From contig OY744465.1 of NCBI GenBank assembly GCA_963556145.1, forward strand, positions 2,232,001-2,296,000: DNA of 64,000 bases, given 5' to 3'. This DNA is from Hygrocybe punicea. Lineage: Eukaryota > Basidiomycota > Agaricomycetes > Agaricales > Hygrophoraceae. Below the pieces are notes generated by a model. The model was not told the DNA's origin. It searched no databases and was given only the letters and a program-made list of their open reading frames with translations. This document shows, one piece after another, positions 1 to 11,385 of this stretch. A program made the translations under genes and the position numbers. How positions within the stretch are numbered: the first letter of the stretch is position 1; each line of letters opens with the position of its first letter.

Positions 1-448
1 GCCTCTTTTAAATTCTAGGGAGGAGACCGTAGGGTGGGCGAAGCGGTATATACCTGCTAGAAGCCTCTAGGAAGATGAAAGGTTATTTGTTGGGTCGATG
101 TTAAAAAATTCCTTACAATGTGACCAGCGAACATATATGGGATACCAAGGCCAGATGTTGCCCTAAGCACTTGACCTCTAGAGTCCAGTTTGGACCTTTT
201 CATTCCGAGTCACTACAGTGGGTTGCGCAGGCGACATCGTCATCAGACCCCAGGGAAGGCTGCAATTGTGTTGGGCTCGGATGTGGCGAAATCTGTAGCC
301 ACGCTATTGTTCGTTTGGCTTGGGCTTGGAGTGGCAGTGACAGTCAGCCGAATGCTTAGGCCTCTCCATTCTCCATATATAATGGCGACAGCGCTCTTTT
401 TCATTTTACTACTACGACCACTCCCCCCTTCCTCACTTTGTTCCTGCA
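1..448. other. left-edge intergenic sequence
   Basis: No convincing coding sequence is seen here. The short open frames on both strands lack family resemblance. The last 90 bases include a TATA-like stretch (tatataatgg near 375) and a pyrimidine-rich leader just before the ATG at 449, which would suit a promoter and 5' UTR for the next gene. This is inference from composition only. Confidence 0.4.
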
Positions 449-1655
449 ATGCGCTCGCTGGACTTGACCGAGCTTAATCGTTTCTTCAACACGCCACGTC
501 CCAAACCTCAGACCCCCCCGAGAGCACTGGCGGCCTCGCAAGGTAAATGTCGTAAAGAGCATTCCACAAACGTTCGGTCAACATTCGAGGCGTTGGGCGA
601 CGTCCCATGTCCCATGCCAGACATCGGTGCCGAGCGCCGTCAATGCCCGACCCTAATCCAACACACCCAGTGCTTCCTCGACGATTTCCAGCGCCGCGCG
701 AGCCAGGATAGGACGTGGTCTGATGTGAAGGTCCATCTCGCCGTAGTGGATTTACCAACCAGGCACCGCCTGGCTTCCTCACAATCCGCGACCGCCATCT
801 CCGCTCAGACCCTCAACCCTCATGCAACACCCTTTGTCTCCTCCCGCGCCCTTGCACTTCCACCCCAGCTACATGTGCCACAAGAGCAGGTGCCTGCATG
901 GTTCCCCGCATTCTACGCTGGTACGCACATCACCGCGTCACGTCACTTCAACGCACATGTTTCTACTGTGGTCGACTTTCGCCGCTGGTCGAGCGCAAAC
1001 ATCGCAGAGCTCGCACAGCACTTCTGCTGGCGGGGCGCAGAGGGGGTTTCCCGGGATGCAGCAGGCGTCGCCGCGTTTGCACGAGCAGTGCATGTCCGGT
1101 TAGACGGCGTATGTGGCGTGTGGTGTGCGAACGAGTTCATGTGGCGTCTGAGGGAGAGTGTTTTCGGGGCCTTCAAGGATGTCTGGAAATCAGTACGTCG
1201 ATGGTGGTTTCTTTTGCACCAGAAATTCCATACTGACGTGCCTGCATCTCGACCAGGTCTGCCCATCACAAAGAAGTACAGTAGCATACATCTCCTCCGC
1301 GCTCAGCCTTGCGGCGTTCATTGGCGACCTCTTCACACACGAACTCTTTCCAGTTTCGCAAGTCCACCTATGCTTATCCCTCCTAGTAGCGGAAGCCACC
1401 ACCGTCGAGCATGTACACGCAATCCACCTGCTTCTCTTGCATGCAAACAGAGGGGCATGGAGCGTACATGACATTCGAGGGTTCATGGCGACGTTTTCGC
1501 ACCGGGTGGGGCATTTGAACGGGAGAGGTGGGTTACGTGCTAGCGTAGTAGGGAGGGTGGTTCAGGAGGATGAAGTTGGGGCGTGGATTGGTGAGATCAC
1601 GGATATGGTGCAGCGGTGGGAGATGAAGAAAGGTTCGGTGGCGCTTGTTGGTTAA
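449..1655 (+). CDS. MIF4G-like domain protein (hypothetical)
   Basis: The gene starts at ATG 449 (MRSLDLTELNRFFN) and ends at TAA 1653-1655 after at least one intron. An intron of about 75 bases (GTACGT near 1191 to CTCGACCAG near 1254) joins the helical segment that contains NIAELAQHFCWRG to a second helical segment that contains YISSALSLAAFIGDLF and VEHVHAIHLLLLHANRG. Alternating amphipathic helices of this kind resemble the MIF4G-like proteins common in basidiomycetes, which are thought to act as scaffolds for RNA or translation factors. The N-terminal 100 residues look disordered and Pro-rich. No catalytic residues are expected. The domain name is an inference from pattern. The reading frame and the intron are visible in the sequence. 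A further intron near 541-700 is possible. Confidence 0.5.
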
Positions 1656-2221
1656 TGACGCGCTGGACGTGCCGTTCAAACAAGTGTCGAGGCCTTCTGA
1701 GTCGATGCGTTATAGCGGACTCTGTCGCGTTATTTAATGTGGATACCCTGGAATTTACCTACGTACCAATACCCTCCCTTACTACGAGTCATATATGAAA
1801 ATCCCATGAGCCTGAAAGATTGAAGTTGCCAAATTTCCTCCGTAACCTTAAATTCTCTCGTTCAGGTGCCCTGATCTTGAGTGATCCACAGGGTCACCAC
1901 ATGTGGTGGAGTAATGGAAATTAGATTTTTGGTATGTCCAAATATTGGGTTTTCAAATCATATTATATCAAATCATATTTTGTACGCTAACAAAATGCCA
2001 CAGTAACAAGCAGTAAACCTATTCAAGCAAGCAAATGCCAAAAGTATTTTGGGACATTTTACTATCTTCGGTTACCCAAGGAGACGCAGACAGCAACAGG
2101 TGCGATCAGATACTGGCCATCTGGATGTGGCCCTTTTCAGCACCATCACCGAACGTAGCTATCTCCTGCAACACGACGATGCCATTGTGACCCTAGCAAC
2201 GCCGGCCCACGAACATGAAAA
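1656..2221. other. intergenic, convergent gene ends
   Basis: This AT-rich spacer lies between the 3' end of the MIF4G-like gene (+) and the 3' end of the DUF6534 gene (-). No coding signal is recognised. It probably holds the two 3' UTRs. Confidence 0.4.
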
Positions 2222-4167
2222 TCAAAACCAGATACTCTGCGAGCGGAGCCTACGCACTTTATCAGACGGCATCGACGACTCCATGACCCGATCCGTCGAT
2301 GTGAAGTCCGATACGCTCATCGAAATGGGGGCATCAGATTGCAGGTTGTCTCGTGCATTCAGCCTGCAAAATCACCCGCGTCGAACAGGTGGAAGAAGGG
2401 TCGGTCACCTTAATCAGAATATTATTATTAAGCAAGATAGTTGGACACCTACACAGCGAGGAACGAGTTCAGGTACACTGGCGGGTGGTGAATAACGTCA
2501 ATGGTAGAGAACCTACGATGCAAGCCCACGTACAAGGGCCCTGTGCATAATATAACATGATGCTCCAGGTGACAAGAGGGTTGAGGTAGAACTGCGATGA
2601 ATGTTAGTCTTCATGACGCGAACCTTGATGCGAGTCTCACGATGATTTGGCTTATTACTGGGAGGAAGCTGTCCCAAAACTTGAGTACACGGTGACACAC
2701 ACATTTCCACACACACAAGTCTTACATAGCCACCAAGCCTGGTCCAACCGTACGTCAGCCAGATCCGGTAGTCCTGAATATCAAGAACTGACCTGTAGTT
2801 ATGCAATACTTGACCAGAACCTGTACCAATGTCTTGGTCCTGTCAGAGAGACTATTGTCAAGTATCGTGCTCACAACGCTGAAAACAATGCAGCGAACCT
2901 GTGAAAATGGGCCCTCAACTTTCGCAGATAATAGAACATCGCAGAAGTTATGAGAATTTCCGCCATGGTGGCACAACCGAATGATACATCGACCACCCAC
3001 TAGAAAATAAATGTGAGAGGAGTATGGAGGACAACGACTGGAATTGCGAATTTACGCGGAAGTTGCTGTAGATGCCGCCGCCCGTAGGGATCAACGTTAA
3101 GTCAGGCAGTCGATAACTATGCATGGGTTGGTAAGGGGTGCAATCTGTAGTTGACATGAAGAGCACACACAGCAAAGCCGCAGTAGCAAAGGAGAAAGCC
3201 ATGGTAGGGATGGAGAAGCCTAACTGCATAATGCAGGTAAGTTGCTGAAGATTCAATAACAGCGACGGAGTTACGATTGCACCAACTATCCATTTGTTGC
3301 CTTTGCTGACTGTCCGAAAAATGAGTCGATGAAGCCGTTGGAAACGAACAGCCACTCACGCAACCAAATGCGACGAGCGTACAGGCTGTGATCTACAGTG
3401 AGCCGCCGATATATACAATTGGCAGGATGATAAACCCCCGTATGACCAAATTCATAATTTCCTGTTGGAGGAGTTTTGAACTCCATCCTACAATTCCATA
3501 TGGACACACGCACCATAACAATATTCGCTGCCTGCAGTAAGACCAGGCAGAATCAGAATCTTATTCAGCACCAGCAGGAGAATGACGTTGCCTTACCGAC
3601 TCACTCCTTGAATGCCAAGTGAACAAACAAGCAGGTCAAAGACATGCTCATAGAAAGCCAAGGTACATCTCTACTTACCACACAACATGACCAGCGGCTG
3701 TTGGGTCGCCGTACTGGCTAATCAAATAATAGTAGACCATATGTGCGATCAGAATTGTGTGGACAGTGTTGATAATCCTACTCCTAGTCAGCCCGACTCC
3801 GTTGGGGAAGTGCCAAGGACACGACATACGTGGCGAAGGCCATCTACCGAACAAGACTCACGTTCAACAACGACAGCACTATGGAAAAGAAAGCTCACGG
3901 TATACTTGAGGAGCGGAGGATCCCTGGAAGCATTGGTGTAGTAGGCGTAGACTTGGATGCAAGCCATACCCCACAGTCTAAGTAGCGTCTGATGAGAACC
4001 ACAGTATGGCAACAACAAGTGACTAGAGTGCTCACGATGAAACTATAATGACTAGCACGGCTGTCATCAACGGCAAGGGACGCAGATGGCATAGTCGGGT
4101 ACGTACCACCAATTAAGGCCCCCCCGAAAGCCTTGTCCGCGATGTGCATGGGCAGAATACTGGGCAT
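2222..4167 (-). CDS. DUF6534-type multi-pass membrane protein
   Basis: Read on the minus strand, exon 1 starts at ATG 4165-4167 (MPSILPMHIADKAFGGALIG) and ends at a GTACGT donor. Later exons give GMACIQVYAYYTNASRDP (about 3930-3985), TVHTILIAHMVYYYLISQYG (about 3690-3770), SKGNKWIVGAIV (about 3265-3315), SDRTKTLVQVLVKY (about 2810-2850) and VYLNSFLAV. A final intron (donor GTAGGT, acceptor TTTTGCAG) joins this to LNARDNLQSDAPIS, and the stop is the TGA at 2222-2224. The order of these motifs matches the DUF6534 family of basidiomycete seven-helix membrane proteins, whose function is not established. Several short introns interrupt the gene. The exact splice sites in the middle (3400-3680) could not be fixed, so partial decay there is not excluded. 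Confidence 0.72.
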
Positions 4168-4793
4168 TTTGATAACACTGGCAATTTCCCAAATGCCATC
4201 CGAGTATCTATAGACATCCAGGTGCAGGGCCGGGCTCCGTGGAATCAAATGATTTGAGGATTTGATGGGCGCGATTTACGTATACCCCAAGGAGTATATA
4301 CTCCCGACCTGGTCCTTAGAACTCGCCGAGATGTTGTCCGTTGAAGCCGGATCGTAAGTGGATCCCGCTCCGAGTTTCACGTCGTCTGTCGGAAACTATA
4401 CATGAAGTATATAACCAAGTTCGTTATTTTGAAAAAGTTTGAGCGATTCAGACAAGTTGGCAGAATACGGAGGAGAATTTGCCAAGTGACCTTGTGTGTG
4501 AATAACCAGGGGCTTCCAGCCGTCGACGGTGTTGCAGCGACTGGAGAAATAGTGGCCATCACATACCACATAAATCCGATGAGCAACATCTATTTTCCAG
4601 TACGCGTCGTCGCCCTGTTTCGCAGACTCGTCGACGTGATATCAGCGCTCTCCATCTCGAGCCAACTTACCACGCTTGGAAAGGGGGGACATATCGAGAG
4701 GTCGTCCGCTGATGGTCAGATAACCACCACTAACTGCCAAAACCATCCATCCTCTTATTCGTGGAAGACATTCGATGCCTTGCGTGCGGTCGA
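4168..4793. other. intergenic region or undetermined 5' exons
   Basis: This spacer separates the divergent DUF6534 gene (-) from the lipase (+). An open frame from ATG 4402 runs in + sense toward the lipase and could be a 5' exon. A minus-strand frame over 4377-4878 also reads without stops. Neither resembles a known family, so no gene is assigned. Confidence 0.35.
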
Positions 4794-6788
4794 ATGGCCG
4801 TGGTGGACGTTCCCGGGGAGCTGGAGTTGGCACGAAGTAATGATGCTGGGACTCGAAGGAGCCTCGTTTCCCTCCCAATATACTACTCTGAAAGGTACAT
4901 TATGCATTCTTCACTTCTCGACTTCGATACACGGCGTAGGTTGGCTAACGCATGTGCATACTCAGCCATGTCTGGAATCAGTTTGTCGTGGTTCAATCCT
5001 GGCTGGTCGTGGCCTTCATTCATATTCATGGGTTCTAAGATTACAACCTCGGGAGGTGCAGATCCATCACCTCAGGGAAAGCAGCACAGAAGACGAGCAA
5101 ATTCGCCCAGGAGTGTGGGTAATCCTCCTGCTGCCCAATCCAAACTGCCCTTCCAAGAACTTGCCCCAGCCGACATCATCCACGGCCTTCTGCAGAACCC
5201 GGTGTTATACAACCCTGTCAGAACGCCGCGCTACCCCATTGTGTTATGCCATGGTACGTGCTCGTCTCCGAGCCTGCCCTGTAAGTCGCCAAGGTCAATG
5301 TTACAAGCTCAACTCTTCTGGAAGGACTCTATGGGTTTGACGTGCGCGGCCCTGAAGCATTCCCCAGTCTGCGAATGCATTATTGGTCCAACGTCCTGAG
5401 CATCCTTAGGGATAAAGTAGGCGCAGAGGTAATTGTCACATCAGTGCCAGGGTGCGTGGATTTTCCCCTGTGCTATTGGGAATTTTCATCCTCATCAGTC
5501 ACTCGTATTGGTCTATCATTGTTTTGTGGAGCAGGACTGGCTCTATAGCATCTCGTTCTGAGACATTACACCGCCAATTGCAAGATAGGGTCTATGGTCG
5601 CGCCATCAATTTCCTCGCACATTCTATGGGCGGGCTTGACTGTCGACACCTCATCTCACACATCAAACCCTCGCAGTACGGGCCGTCGTCGCTTACGACC
5701 ATCAGCACGCCTCATCGTGGGAGCCCGTTCATGGATTGGTGTGTCGTGCGTGTGACATTTCTCAGTATCAATCTTGTCTATTAAATATGTTGCAGAACAA
5801 CATCGGGATCGGCAAACTGCGTGGAAAGTCATCGCTTTCCGCCGAGCAGCTCTCTGTGACCGATTTATCTTTGGATCTCCCCCCGCCTCTTTCCAATCCA
5901 GTTTACTCCTCTGCCAGCAAATCGGACACGCCATCCCCCACATCCTTCCCCTCATCATTCACGACTCTCCTTCTCTCTATCGTCGACTCGCCCGCATATG
6001 CAAACCTGACCACAGCATATCTGACACGCGTGTTCAACCCTCTGACGCCCGACGATCCGCGCGTGCGCTATTTCAGTGTCGCAGGGCGCGTGGGGGGCGT
6101 CAGCGTGTGGCACCCGTTGTGGTTGCCTAAAATGGTGCTTGACGGTGTCGAGGGGCGTGCGAGGGCACAATTGCGGGAAGATTGGGAACGCGAGCACCAC
6201 GGTAAGACGAGAGAACGCGAACACCAGGGTGGGCAGGGACAAGAAAGCATGAATGTGGATGTGGGGGAAAGGCCTGTTTGGACGCGCGAAGATGACTGGG
6301 GCAATGATGGGCTCGTGACAGTGCAGAGTGCGCGCTGGGGCGAGTTTCTCGGGACATTGGAAGGATGTGACCACTGGGCAATACGCGGTGCCCGGGGGAT
6401 CGAGCTTGGATTGGATCTCAAGGCGGTGAATGGCGATGGGTGGGCGCCAAGGGACTGGGGGCGGCTTGTGGGGGCTTGGAGACGAGAACAAAGCCTGGCT
6501 GAGGCTGTAGAGGGTAGCGGCGGGCGAAGAACCACAGCGAGGGAGCAGGAGCGAGCTGACGAGGCGTTGATCAAGTCATCTACAGATAAGTTAAGTGCGG
6601 TGTTTGATTGGCTGGTAGAGCAAGTTCCGGCACCTCGACTGTCTTCGAAATGGAGGGCCGAGAGGGAAGGCGGAGGTGACGGGGAGCCCGGGCGGATAAA
6701 TGGGGGGAGGAAGGACTTGGGAACGAAGATGGATTTAGAGCGGTTTTATGTGGCACTGTCAAGGAAGTTGTATGATGAAGGTTTTTAG
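4794..6788 (+). CDS. triacylglycerol lipase, TGL2-like (alpha/beta hydrolase)
   Basis: Exons spell an alpha/beta-hydrolase: PVRTPRYPIVLCHG (about 5215-5256, the oxyanion-side strand), LYGFDVRGPEAFPSLRMHYW, a segment with DKVGAEVIVTSVPG, then NFLAHSMGGLDCRHLI (about 5610-5655) with the GxSxG nucleophile elbow, and STPHRGSPFMDW. The arrangement is that of fungal TGL2-type lipases, which hydrolyse acylglycerols and are mitochondrial in yeast. An intron just upstream (about 4894-4965, with a ctaac branch site) precedes the exon starting MSGISLSWFNPGWSWP. Further introns lie near 5256-5335, 5450-5530 and 5740-5795. The stop is at 6786-6788. The start is uncertain: ATG 4794 is the first in its frame, but an upstream exon from ATG 4402 is possible. 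The C-terminal third (6130-6700) is charged and variable. The protein appears intact. Confidence 0.78.
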
Positions 6789-8287
6789 TGACAGTTTCTT
6801 TTCAGGTGAGTGCTGGCAACAATGGCTATGTTTTTTTCTGACCTAAGGTACACAGACCCTTCGCATTTTAATTAACAAATAACAAATGAGCCCACAGCAA
6901 AAATTGTACAATTGGCTGCCCTCCATCAACCACAATTATTAAACTATGACACTGGACACTAGACCAACCTTGGTAGCTAATTTCCAACTGCCCTTACACC
7001 AGCTGTGCATCACTTTGTATTACTTACACGTGTGGTTTGACTGTAGTTAGCCTGGCGTTCTGGACAGTCACAAGTCAGGGGCTGCATTGTGTCAGATCTG
7101 AAGAGGAAAGTGAACCAGGAGGCACTTGAGTGTTTATGTGAGTGTCATTCTGCAGTCTGAAGCCTGTTCCGAAACTTGCCTCCTCACACCTTGTTTATTC
7201 TCCAGCACAAAATAATCACCATTGATTGCACTAGTGCCAATAACAACAACGGTGCGCTCTACGACAATCGCCTGATCTGCCATCCTGACAAAGAATTGTT
7301 TCGTAAATGAGATCAAGAAGTTTTGCATGCAGATTTGCGATTGAATTCAATGGCAGCACTGTAATCAGCATTACCGAGGGCTTTGAGTCTGCACAAGGAT
7401 TAAGCGTGATTTCAGAAGAAAAGTGATGGACATGACCTGATATGAGAGGTGACGTTACTCGTCTGGTTGCGGAGGCGGCTTTGGCGGAAAACAAATAGCC
7501 TGGCATTTCATCCAAAACTGCTTCCTCCCTTCTTTGTCGTTGTTCTCCGCCATCGTGGACGGATGCTTGACAGGATCACTCTGGAAATCCGTTTGAACAC
7601 GGGCCCATATATTCAACATATGGAAAGTCGAGTGAACGGAGGTATGCTGTGGATTTCGCTGCAACAACAGCCAATTTGGCGATTCTGTCAATCATATCCA
7701 TCCCAAGGGCGTCGGGTTGCCATTGCTAGGCAGCATCAGTGAGGGGCATGATGCATGGATGCACTGGCATGGTTAGGTGAAACCGTGAGTGTTCGCCTCC
7801 CGGCAGTGGGTCTCACCTCGGAAGAGATTGTACAGCGGCGGGGGAGCGGTGACGTCGTGATATTTGTTGTGAGGATGTGCTGTGACCAGCTCCGGTCACC
7901 AAATCCATTCCGCTCAACATCAGGGACCGGTGAGACGGGTGAGATGGTCAAAATATTCAACGGTCGGCATGGGGTTTCATTTTACGCCATTGTTCATATA
8001 ATTCTCTCCTTTTGCCTAACTCCCAATGACCTCCCACTTCTCCACTTATACCAGCAGTTCCCCCTTGGCCCTCCTTGGAATGTGCATCACCTTCGCGCAT
8101 AACAGTGATATGGACAAGAGGCTCCGTAGCTTTTCTATTGAAGAACTTGTACCAACTTGACCGTTTGTCTCCCTCCATTGATGTTGTCACCACAACTTAG
8201 TATGGAGTGACTTGCCGCACAGACGCAGAGAAGTGGGTAAGGGTGGAACTTCAATAATCTTGTAAAAGCGGTAGTCTCCGTCTGCCA
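6789..8287. other. intergenic stretch with unresolved short frames
   Basis: About 1.5 kb without a recognised gene. On the minus strand, 8193-7957 encodes a plausible N-terminal exon (MVTTSMEGDKRSSWYKFFN...), and further open segments follow toward 7130. No known family could be matched and the splice pattern is unclear. It may hold a small spliced minus-strand gene. Confidence 0.3.
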
Positions 8288-10609
8288 ATGACACTCAGGT
8301 TGTATATAATATTTTTCTTAACTTTAGCCACGCCTCCCCATGTTTTCTCCCTTTGGCCCATACCCCGTTCCTTGCAAACTGGTTCCACCCCATTGAAACT
8401 ATCACCCAATTTCACCATCATAGTCGACATTGCAAATTCACCACAGGATCTGACAGACGCCGTCCTGCGAACACAGTCGTACCTTGCAAACGACAAACTG
8501 CAACGTCTTACTGTTGGCCGGGGAGCATCAGACCAACACGCCATTGATGGGGCGAAATTCTTATCATCGCTGAAAGTTTCAATCATTGGTAGGGCTCCCG
8601 TGCGGAGCATTATTGAGGAAGCCATCCAAGATATATCCAACCGGGTGGAGTCCTACTCTCTGATTGTACCCAGCGATGGCTCAGCCGCCTTGCTGACCGC
8701 ACCGTCGACTTTGGGTCTTTTTCGTGGCTTGACCACATTTACCCAGCTTTGGTATTGCACAGCGGGCGATATCTACACCCTCGAGAGTCCCGTCAAAACC
8801 TCGGATAACCCTGCATTTGTATGCCATTTCCTCAGGCTTGGTGTAGATTTATGATTCTTGACTGGTTTGCACAGCCCTATCGAGGTTTTATGCTTGATAC
8901 AGCAAGACACTTGTAAGCTTCCTCCATTATTTCCTCAGAATCACCCATGCACGCATCTATAACATGATAGCTTCCCTATATCCGACATAAAACGAACTCT
9001 GGATGCCATGAGTTCTGTCAAGGTGCGCTCTGTCTCTCGTATTCAAGATATAGTTGTTTGTGTTAACCACCCCCTTCACCAGATCAACACGTTCCATTGG
9101 CACATCACAGACAGCCAAAGCTTTCCTCTCTCTATTGCCGAGTTTCCCGAACTCGCAAGACAAGGGGCATATTCGTCGAATGAAGTGTACACCCCTGGCG
9201 ACGTGCAAGACATTGTCGCATATGCCGGTGCCGTGAGCACGCCCTTCCCCTCACGTAGAGTATACCCTGACCAGACTCCCTCTGCAGCGAGGCATTGACG
9301 TCCTAATGGTAGGCTTTCCCCGTCCCAATGTGCAGGCTGTATGTGCAACAATAATAAATCCTACAGGAGATAGACACCCCAGGTCATACTGCAGCCATTT
9401 CTGCCTCACACCCGGAATATATTGCGTGTAACTCCGCCTCTCCATGGGCGAACTTCGCACATGAACCTCCTGCTGGCCAACTGCGCATTGCATCCCCCGG
9501 AGTGGCCCACTTCACAGCTTCGCTCATCTCTGCCGTGGCGAAGACACTGCCGTCAAAGTTTTTCAGCACGGGTGGCGATGAGTTGAACACGAATTGTTAT
9601 GCGAAGGACAACGAGACACAGGCAGAATTGATACGAAGTGGACAGTCACTGGAGGAAGCATTAAATGTTTTCACGCAGAGGACGCATCGCGCACTTTTGG
9701 CGGAGGGGAAGACGCCTGTAGTGTGGGAAGGTCGGTTGGTGCTGACACGATGTCTTTTTTTTTTGCTCACAACATTGTTATTAGAAATGGCTTTGAATCA
9801 CAGAGTTACTTTGGATAAGAACACCGTCATCATGTTCGTGTTGCCAATATTTCGGGATCAAAATTTCACATATTTACACGTCGTATACGCTTAGGGTTTG
9901 GATCTCATCCCAAAATGCCGCTGCCGTAGCTGCAAAGAACTTCCGGATTATTCATGCTCCCTCCAACTATTTCTACTTGGTTCGTGGGCATATGAGCTTT
10001 TCAAATGCATTGGTGTCCGGTTTAGAACGTGTATCAATAGGACTGCGGAGGAGGCGGGTGGCTGGGAAATAGCCCAACCAGGTAAATTATTTTCTGTGAC
10101 TAACGAGATGTCATAACTTACCTCTGATTCTAGCAATAGCTGGTGTGATCCGTTCAAGACTTGGTCAAAGGTATGGTTTGCTTTCTCCTTTGCTACTTTC
10201 CGCAGAAAGACATTATTGATATTAACTTCCAGTCCTACACCTTTGACCCGCTCGCAAACATCAACCCATCGCAGAAGCAACTTGTTCTCGGTGGTGAGCA
10301 ACGTGTTCCGTTCGCTAAATCAATAATTAAAAAAATTGTCGCCCTGTTGATGCAGGCGAACAACTGCTCTGGACCGAACAATCTTCTCCAGAAAACCTCG
10401 ATTCGATCGTCTGGCCTCGCGCCGCCAGCTCCGCCGAGGTCTTCTGGACGGGTGCTACGCTGCCAAGTGGTCGCCGGCGTGACGTTGCTAGTGCACTTCC
10501 GCGGTTGCATGACCTACGGTTCCGGATGGTGCGCCGGGGCATCAAGGCTATCTCGTTGCAGCCGTATTGGTGTGTGTTGAGGCCGGGGACTTGTGACGTT
10601 GGCGCGTGA
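8288..10609 (+). CDS. beta-N-acetylhexosaminidase, GH20, secreted
   Basis: The protein begins with a clear signal peptide (MTLRLYIIFFLTLATPPHVFS). It continues with the GH20 N-terminal domain (SLWPIPRSLQTGSTPLKLSP) and the TIM-barrel landmarks PYRGFMLDTARH, INTFHWHITDSQSFPL, IDTPGHTAAI, FFSTGGDELNTNCY (with the catalytic Asp-Glu pair), VWISSQNAAAVAAKNF and LLWTEQSSPENLDSIVWPRA. The C-terminal helix ends at TGA 10607-10609. It releases terminal N-acetylglucosamine from chito-oligomers during chitin recycling or chitin feeding and would act outside the cell. At least eight short introns are visible, for example donor GTATGC after 8818 and donor GTGCGC near 9023 with its CCAG acceptor just before 9083. 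No disabling change was seen. It is the last intact gene before the transposon-rich region. Confidence 0.9.
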
Positions 10610-11008
10610 ATAAACTCTCAAAGTTCACTAGACACGGGTTCAATAGGACGTCGAATCGGGTGTGGTACAAGAGGTTATATTAGCGAGAAAACACAAATGG
10701 TAACATGTGACATATAACATAAAACCTATATTTCAGTTTGTACTATGTTTCAAATATAATATGCATTTGGATCTCCTACCCCAGCTCTAGTGTTGCCACG
10801 GTCTGGTTAAAGACCGCGGACCGTTCGGACCGGACCGAAATTTAACCGAACCATTGGTAACGGTCCGGTTACGGTCCCAGACCGCGGTTAACCATGGACC
10901 GACTGGTTCAAAGTTCCAAATTAGGCAATTTGTGGGCATAGGGCTCCCACAAGTCCCATGACCCGCAGTTTGCTCCCCACATCACCATCACCGTCTCCTC
11001 AACGACGT

Positions 11009-11163
11009 TGGAGTGGTAGCGAGTGCCTAGTCACGTGATGAGGCTCCCACGGTTCGTTGTAGATAGATCCCTGTCAGTAGTCAGTCCCAATCAATCCTTC
11101 CTCGCCAGCTCTTCTGCGAGATTCTCCAGCTAGCCCTCGGAGTGGTATCTCCGTACCACTCCA
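11009..11163 (+). repeat. 5' LTR (155 bp)
   Basis: Starts TG and ends CA, with a 10-bp perfect inverted repeat at its tips (TGGAGTGGTA/TACCACTCCA). Preceded by the target duplication ACGT. Identical to the 3' LTR at 13600-13754. Confidence 0.9.
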
Positions 11164-11166
11164 ACG

Positions 11167-11191
11167 TGGTGATGAGAGCGGATTCGAACCC
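11167..11191 (+). promoter_or_regulatory. primer-binding site of the LTR element
   Basis: This 25-base stretch begins TGGTGATGAGAG and ends GGATTCGAACCC. Its reverse complement reads as the 3' end of a tRNA: a TTCGAAT T-loop, an acceptor strand and CCA. It lies three bases downstream of the 5' LTR, as expected for priming of minus-strand cDNA. The spacing from T-loop to CCA is one base shorter than the standard tRNA, so the match may be imperfect. Confidence 0.7.
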
Positions 11192-11385
11192 AGCTTCTGT
11201 CTTGAGCGACTTTCAGCGACTTCCAGCGATTTCCAGTCATTTTTCAGCACCCCAGCGATTTTCCGAGTACAGAGCACAGAGCACAGAGCACCGCGCACCG
11301 AGCAGTTCCCCGAGCACCAAGTGATTTTCCAAGCACCAAACGATTTTCCGAGCATCAAACATTCTCATTTTCTCGACCTACACAA

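Noticed and set aside
2049..2495. 148-codon plus-strand frame
   Set aside because: It lies opposite the last exon and intron of the DUF6534 gene, whose motif match is much stronger.
4377..4878. Minus-strand open segments upstream of the lipase
   Set aside because: Readable without stops in part, but no start/splice pattern or family match; kept only as a note in the spacer entry.
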